This document shows, piece by piece, positions 58,715-64,000 of a stretch of DNA of 64,000 nucleotides. Under the pieces are notes generated by a model. The model did no database searches and was not told where the DNA came from. It saw only the letters and a program-made list of their open reading frames with translations. How positions within the stretch are numbered: position 1 is the first letter of the stretch; each line of letters opens with the position of its first letter. A program made the position numbers and the translations under genes. Source of the stretch: Berberis thunbergii (taxonomy: Eukaryota; Streptophyta; Magnoliopsida; Ranunculales; Berberidaceae); assembly GCA_003290165.1 (NCBI GenBank), contig QNQO01001178.1, forward strand, positions 294,100-358,099, written 5' to 3'.

Positions 58715-58863
58715 TGTGAAAGACAGAATGAGATCAACAAATTCTATAAATGAACTTGCTGAATGAGATTGAATGTTAAGCTTCTGGTTGCAAGTGTGTG
58801 AGTTAGACACAATGAATTGGAAGCTAGAGTTTGGAGATGAGATTTGATTGATTGTGTAATTGG

Positions 58864-58874
58864 GCATTTATAGA
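58864..58874 (-). promoter_or_regulatory. TATA box of peroxidase copy 4
   Basis: CTATAAATG on the minus strand, at the same spacing as in the three intact copies. Confidence 0.5.
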
Positions 58875-58907
58875 CAGGGGTGAATGGATAAGAAAACGTG
58901 TGAAGGC

Positions 58908-59035
58908 AGAGTAGCTTGTTTAAATTTGAACATTCTCTTCGGAGTGGCAGAGTAGCTTGCTTAAATTTGAACATTTTCTCCTAATTAAGTTGTTTAAATT
59001 TGAACATTTCCTTCGGAGTAGCTTTGTTTGTTTAA
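58908..59035. repeat. Promoter minisatellite of peroxidase copy 4
   Basis: Three cores (TTTAAATTTGAACATT) with small indels. Confidence 0.6.
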
Positions 59036-59304
59036 GTTAATTGACTTCTTAATCAATATGTTGAATTGGAGACATTTTTCTAGGCAAAGTTGGAAATGTC
59101 TTTTTGGTGTCCTTGGACTTCTGTGTATATAATGTTCTCAAGGGTTAATTCGATTTATGTGTTTTATTTATTCGATGTAGAGGAGGTTTTTTATACAACT
59201 TTGGGATACACATAAACATTTTGGGGATTTTATCATTCTTTCAAGATCACTCAACATTACTCTGTTGATTGCAAAAACCTGATTTCCTAGTACTTTTCGT
59301 AAGA
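59036..59304. repeat. Conserved block, unit 4 (left part)
   Basis: Homologous to 28793-29060 of unit 2, interrupted by the LINE tail at 59305. Confidence 0.5.
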
Positions 59305-59539
59305 TTTTTTTTTTTTTTGAATAGTCAGGATTTTTATTACTTGAAAAAACCTTTTACATCAGTCGGGGATACATGATGACTTTACCAGATAAAAAAACCA
59401 GAGGACATACGTCATAGGAAATCCAAATAAATAGTGACCAAACCCCTCAATCAAATGTCTATACTTGTTGTTACTTTTTCTTCATTTTAGATGATCTACG
59501 AGGATATACCTTGATGTCTTTGAAGTCTGTCCTCTCTGA
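59305..59539 (-). mobile_element. LINE fragment: ORF1 C-terminus joined to a 3' tail
   Basis: Minus strand; poly(A) is seen as poly(T) at 59305-59318. Before it the frame reads DIKVYPRRSSKMKKK and a stop, like the ORF1 end YPRRSSRSKKTNPKFR at 30890-30933. AATAAA lies just before the tail. About 45 bases of the block are missing at the insertion. It is a 5'-truncated copy with ORF1 directly followed by a short 3' end. Confidence 0.6.
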
Positions 59540-60360
59540 TAATGCAACAGGTTGGGGTGCATCCAGTGATGAACCTCGATAATGCATATTCTGATTTAAA
59601 TAGCTAGGCCTGCATCCATATTCGAGATGTATAATAACTCTCCGACCACTCATTTCGATAAGTAGATTTGGTATTAACATTTTGGAGCTGCAATTTAGAA
59701 ATTAAATAAGTAAAGTATATTAGAGTATATAGGGATTATGGGATTGTGATATATGCTTATGTCTAAACAAAACAATTATAAGCTAAGTCAAATGTAGTCT
59801 AAATTCATGAATACGAGAGTCGAGTAAGAAATTATAATTAGGTAAGGTGGATACCAGTGATTTGTTGTCCAAAATAAAAAAATATAAAGACATAAAAGCA
59901 TAACCATTCATGGATTGTACTTGAGACAGAGGTCAATGTCTTCGATCAAGTCTCTCTCTGTGAAATCACAGAGAGCCGCCCTGATTCTAGATTTGAACAG
60001 TAATCATTTTGTCAAAACATTCATGATTTGGTATGAAGTCAATATTTTCTCACCATCTACTCCTTCAAAAATTTTGAGTAGAAACCTTCACACTCTCAAA
60101 AATGCACTGGCAAAGATGAGGAGGACCTTGCCAAAGATGTTCAAAAGCCAGCTAGTGTGGAGTCCTGTGACTGTGTGTTGCAAGGTAGCTCACTACTCAA
60201 GACTCCAACAACTCTCTCTAAATATACACATTAGTATTATCTTTTACCCAAATCATGTTGCCGTGTGTTACAAATAGAAATCAAAATAAAAAAAAAAATT
60301 GTTCTTCAAAGTTTTTATTATAGAAGAGAGAAATCCATGTAGTGCGTTTCTGACTTTGGG
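59540..60360. repeat. Conserved block, unit 4 (right part)
   Basis: Homologous to 29120-29740 plus 31394-31560 of unit 2. It keeps GCCAGCTAGTGTGG, which unit 2 lost when its LINE inserted. Confidence 0.5.
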
Positions 60361-60379
60361 CTATTTTTGTGTATGAGTT

Positions 60380-60640
60380 TACTGACCAATACTATCTGGT
60401 GGTTGGGAGTCAACTCAAGTTCTATTAGTAGTCCGCAAACACAAACCGCTCAAGTCAAAATAACGGCCCAATCGATGCAGCTGAGATCCAACCCAATAGC
60501 AGGATGGTTATTCGATTGCATATATGTTGCAACGATCCCATCCCGATGCCTAACTCGAACCTTGATCGAGCTTAAAATTTTTAAACCCGTATTACTGGAA
60601 AAAACAAGCTTACAAACACTTTGACACATTGGAACAATCT
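60380..60640 (-). other. Unknown frame, unit 4 copy
   Basis: Second copy of the 31620-31850 frame, disrupted by small indels. Family unknown. Confidence 0.2.
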
Positions 60641-60698
60641 ACATTTTCCTAAAAGTTCATAAACGAAGAGAACAGCTAATATGTAAACCAAGAAGACC

Positions 60699-60755
60699 TC
60701 AGTTTACAACCCTGCAATTCTTCATGGTCTCTCCTTTTGTTCCTGTGAGAACATC
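60699..60755 (-). pseudogene. Relic of a diverged class III peroxidase (C-terminal codons)
   Basis: Reads DVLTGTKGETMKNCRVVN and a stop, against [18 protein letters not shown] in the intact copies. Only these 18 codons remain; upstream sequence is not peroxidase. It shows that the ancestral unit held a second, different peroxidase. Confidence 0.6.
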
Positions 60756-61099
60756 AAAGGCTCAAATCATCAGCTCTGAAGATTGGAAAATTAAAATACC
60801 AAATGAACAGTCCTCGTTCATCTCATGATCTGAAAAGGCTCAAAGTAAGCCTAACCATTTTGCTTTGGCAGCTAAAATTTCATTCACTCTTGAAACGACG
60901 CGATAAGATGATTTAACTGATCAAACAATGGGTGACACTTACCCAGGCATGGTACAACCAAATAAAATGTTGTGCAAGAATGCATAAAAACATAACTGAT
61001 ACTGGCACACTTAAGATTATAGTATACACAAGTTATAAAAGTAATTTCTTTCAACCAACACCACTACCAAAAATTAACTCAACCTAGGAAGTCTACTTG

Positions 61100-61254
61100 T
61101 CAAGAGTGTTTGAATAGGTAAGCATACTCAGGGAAGACATTCACGAAACCTGTTATAAGTTGTGTTGGCAATGGTTGTCCATTAACAAGAACTTGATTAT
61201 ATTTCTCCATCAAAGAGAATGCAACTTTTTGCAGGTCGATTTCACCTAACATAC
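61100..61254 (-). other. Possible terminal exon of an unknown gene
   Basis: After a good acceptor (GACTGCAG) the minus strand reads MLGEIDLQKVAFSLMEKY, then FVNVFPEYAYLFKHS and a stop at 61100-61102. The composition looks like real protein but I do not recognise the family, and no partner exon was found. Confidence 0.3.
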
Positions 61255-61748
61255 CTGCAGTCCCACCAGGAAAACATCAAATAATAATGATTAAACTGCT
61301 GATTTCAGAACATAAGTAAACAGGTCTACAGAAAGCAGAGGATTAGAACTGAATGGCTACAAAAATGTGCTGCAGTCTATTGCTCTTAAAAAAGCCACCA
61401 TCAGTGACGCAAGTACAAATTTTCATATGAACCATTTAAGCTCAATTTAGCCACTTCCATTATTACAAAGCACTAACTTTTCTCCTACTCTCCAAGTACT
61501 CTCAGTTTCTTGGAGTCTCTCACACTCAATTTTCCACGCAGTTGATGCTTGCAAGATCTATTGCAAGTACAATCAACTCATCTCGCAAACACATATCTGC
61601 CTAACTTTGATGATTATGTGCAAGGTCACCAACATTACTCAGGTTTTATCATAAATCAAGAACAACACATCTCTTCTCACATTCATATCGCATATGTGCA
61701 GCCAATCAATTATGTTATTATTCAAGGAAAAAAAAAGAGCTTTGCTAC
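61255..61748. other. Intergenic, partly shared with unit 2
   Basis: Parts near 61360-61420 and 61515-61565 align with 32120-32240. Nothing else is recognised. The frame at 61549-61794 has no known motif. Confidence 0.35.
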
Positions 61749-61920
61749 AGAGCGAGGGAGGGAGCGAGGGAAAGGGGGCGAGGATGGGTGGTAACCGCCC
61801 ATCCGCCTCGAGATAAGCACATCAAATTCGAAATATGCGATGCGCTTATCTCGAGGTGGATGGGTGGTTTCCACCCATCCCTCGCTCCCTCCCTCGTTCC
61901 CTCCCTCGACCCCTAGAATT
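61749..61920. mobile_element. Long-palindrome foldback element 6
   Basis: Arms (GAGGGAGGGAGCGAGGG... and its complement) pair with some length differences. The inner part CCTCGAGATAAGCACATC pairs with GATGCGCTTATCTCGAGG. It is the most diverged member but has the same end CCTCGACCCCTAGAATTT. Confidence 0.65.
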
Positions 61921-62046
61921 TTTCAAAAAAAATGATACATCTTTAGCCTATGTTTCATAATCAGCAATTCATAATACAGACTTTTCAATGATGAGAGAAT
62001 CCACAGCGTGCTTGTTTATGGATATTGGCAAAAGTAAAATAATGAG

Positions 62047-62223
62047 TGATTCTACGTGACGAGGAAACCAGCGAGGAAAAGGAGGTGGCGGGGGGTGAAC
62101 CATTCACCCCTTCGGGATGCGCGCGCCAAAAAAGTGGGCACACATCCTGGGGGGTGAATGGTTCACCCCCCGCCACCTCCTTTTCCTCGCTGGTTTCCTC
62201 GCCCACTTCCTCGACATTTAGAA
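62047..62223. mobile_element. Long-palindrome foldback element 7
   Basis: Ends GATTCTACGTGACGAGG and the complement of AATTCTAAATGTCGAGG. The left arm lacks the GAAGTGGGC present in the right arm, as in element 5. Core GGGATGCGCGCGCC; inner palindrome GGGTGAACCATTCACCCC. Confidence 0.75.
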
Positions 62224-62720
62224 TTTATGTAAATAATAGCAGTGAAAGCTATGGAAATAATTATAAAGTATCAAAGTGCTGTATCACTATCATGTTCTGT
62301 CAATATGCTGGCATAATGACGTATTTACGATGTATTTGTGTATTTTATCTTTGAAAAGGAATGTCTTCCACTCAAGAATTGATGAATCATTACGATGTAG
62401 GAACCTAGTATCAATTATCAAGGTTCTAGAGAAATTTTAGTTCACTGCAGTGATCACATGTTGATATCATGTGATATATCAGCCAGTAGAAAACCTGATA
62501 ACTTTGTAAGATCCGGCAAGAGTTGGGATGTATCCAGATATATCTCATATCTTGACAATATCTTCATCCAAATTTCTGACAAGCATCCCAATATATCTTG
62601 ATACGTCTGTGATGTGGATCAGTAACAGGTCCTTGTTATCATTGTTAAAATTTTGCTTTAATAGTGGCCTTCATAAAAAAAAAATGGCCCTAGCGGTTAC
62701 GTTGTTTGACTTGTAATTGC
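62224..62720. repeat. Block shared with unit 2 (right end)
   Basis: Nearly identical to 32270-32760 until about 62718, where LINE E begins. In unit 2 the sequence goes on uninterrupted. Confidence 0.6.
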
Positions 62721-64000
62721 CCGATCACTTTGCCTGCAAACCCTTTGTAATGTATCATCTCAATGGGAAAAGAACGGATACGAGACCAGGCCTAGGTTTC
62801 CCGCCTAGAGGCGCTGCTCTGCAAAACGCCGACACACCACCGTCATTACCACTACATCACGCCTCGACAAATCACTGCTGCCACAGCAGAGATTGTTTTT
62901 TTTTAGTGGTGGGCGGCTCCTTTTTTTATTGTGGGAAAGATCTGTCATCTGTAGGGGTTCTGTTACCCCGCTTCGTAGCAGTCTTCGATACAACACAGCC
63001 GCCTCTACAAACTTGATGTAATGTCAGGGCCACAGCCAACATCCCCCATCCCTCGGGTCCTGGACATGGGGAAGCAGCGCTGCTCCTAAGCCTCCTTCGC
63101 CCAGATTTTGGGAAAAAATTTGGTTGCCGATACTGTGGAGACCCCGGTCGAAGGAACTCGTTTCCGCAAGGAGGGAGCACCAGCCATCGGAATCACGGCA
63201 ACGGATGAATACGGGAGAAGATTTCATGGAAAAAATGTGATGTTCTAAAATTCTCCAGTTATCGACCTACCTTGGTCGACATTCGAGACTCCATCCACAG
63301 AACTTGGGAATTTTGGGTGATTTCTCGCTTGGCTTTACTCAACCAACGACACGTATTGGTCCGACTTCAATCTGAGGTGGAAGCAACGAAGTTCTGTCGA
63401 GGGATTCTTTTCTGATTCGGGGTGTTCGTTTTAAGGCTTTCCGTTGGTATGATGGTTTCAGTTTGAAGAAGATCCAATCTCAGTGCCTTTATGGTAGAGT
63501 TACTAACTTACCTTTGCATTTATTTCACCCTTCTATTTTAAAAGCAATTGTGAATTCCTTTGGTGATTTTTGCGGATGGATGATCATATTCGATGCCTGT
63601 CACACCCAGGCTTTGCCCGTGTTTGCGTGGAGATGACTTTGGCGGTGAAATTACCATCTAGAGTGTGGATTGACAGGGCAATAATAGGGGTTTCTGGCAG
63701 AAGCTAGAATATTCAGGCTTCAAATACTGCAATTTTTGTTCATTGATAGGGCACCAAGAGGAGTTTTGTAGGAAAAAGTTAGGTCTTAAGGGCGGAGGGA
63801 AAGCCGTTGATTTAGGAAAAGCAGAGAAGGTGGCAAGCCAAAGTTTGAGTCTCACACTATCAAGCAACAATATGTACCGTTATCAATAAGGCTAAGCATC
63901 CAACCCCTCAGTGGGTCCGAGTGGAGCCAAGAATAGCCAGGGAGTGGAAATTAATGAGGAAGTTGGGGAGAAGAAGTCGGCGGCCATGGATCTGGTTAAG
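62721..64000 (+). mobile_element. LINE copy E, 5' part, incomplete at the window end
   Basis: A 5' leader about 62721-63030, then a decayed ORF1 closest to copy A (ACCCCGGTCGAAGGAA near 63138, the DUF4283-like part to about 63660, the knuckle about 63727-63771 reading CNFCSLIGHQEEFC). Several frame changes are present. The exact start is uncertain. Confidence 0.7.

Larger units (their letters stand above)
57231..64000. repeat. Segmental duplication unit 4 (incomplete, runs off the window)
   Basis: Carries peroxidase copy 4, the block with a small LINE insertion, the stretch shared with unit 2 (60185-62715) and then LINE E. The AT-rich array and the LINE seen in units 1 and 3 are not reached. 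Confidence 0.7.

Overview
The window is nuclear DNA from a flowering plant, most likely a eudicot. It has split genes with GT-AG introns, class III secretory peroxidases (a plant-specific family), plant L1-type LINEs whose ORF1 carries a DUF4283-like domain and CCHC knuckle and whose ORF2 ends in RNase H, Copia and Gypsy remnants, MITEs and a tRNA-derived SINE. No species can be named from the sequence alone. All calls come from reading the sequence; no search was run.

Layout. 1-13990 is mixed intergenic DNA. It holds a broken multi-pass membrane-protein gene (986-2776, minus), an internally deleted LINE with target-site duplications (3287-5610), two long perfect foldbacks (5932-6371), an inverted pair of ~0.3-kb MITEs around a third TIR element (7057-8635), a short-chain dehydrogenase gene (9313-10197, minus), a SINE (10946-11096), and Copia and LINE relics (12440-13510).

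13991-64000 is a tandem segmental duplication of a peroxidase-bearing unit. Unit starts share one junction sequence at 13991, 26899, 38567 and 57231. A full unit reads: peroxidase (minus), its minisatellite promoter, a conserved non-coding block, an AT-rich tandem array of ~175-bp repeats interrupted by a 7-kb LINE, the rest of the array, then a Gypsy LTR with primer-binding site and gag start. Peroxidase copies 1-3 (14310, 27223, 38891) are intact two-exon genes for 327-aa secreted peroxidases. Copy 4 (57553) is broken by single-base indels. The LINE sits between the same 13-bp target duplication in units 1 and 3 and ends at the same place in unit 2, so it inserted before the units were copied.

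Later changes differ by unit. Unit 2 lost most of its LINE and gained an ORF1-only LINE (intact 387-aa ORF1), an importin-like gene fragment and two foldbacks. Unit 3 gained a 1.4-kb TIR transposon with TTA duplications, a pathogen-related (PR-like) gene and a truncated Copia element between two copies of the conserved block. Unit 4 carries a small LINE tail, a peroxidase C-terminal relic, two foldbacks and the 5' half of another LINE running off the window.

The likely host genes are the three peroxidases (cell wall/apoplast redox), the SDR oxidoreductase and the PR-like protein. Nothing suggests an operon or a shared pathway. The most unusual signals are the family of nested long-palindrome elements whose two arms match each other better than they match other copies, the recurring ORF1-retaining, ORF2-lacking LINE derivatives, and a block of about 50-60.6 kb so rich in single-base indels that sequencing or assembly error must be considered.
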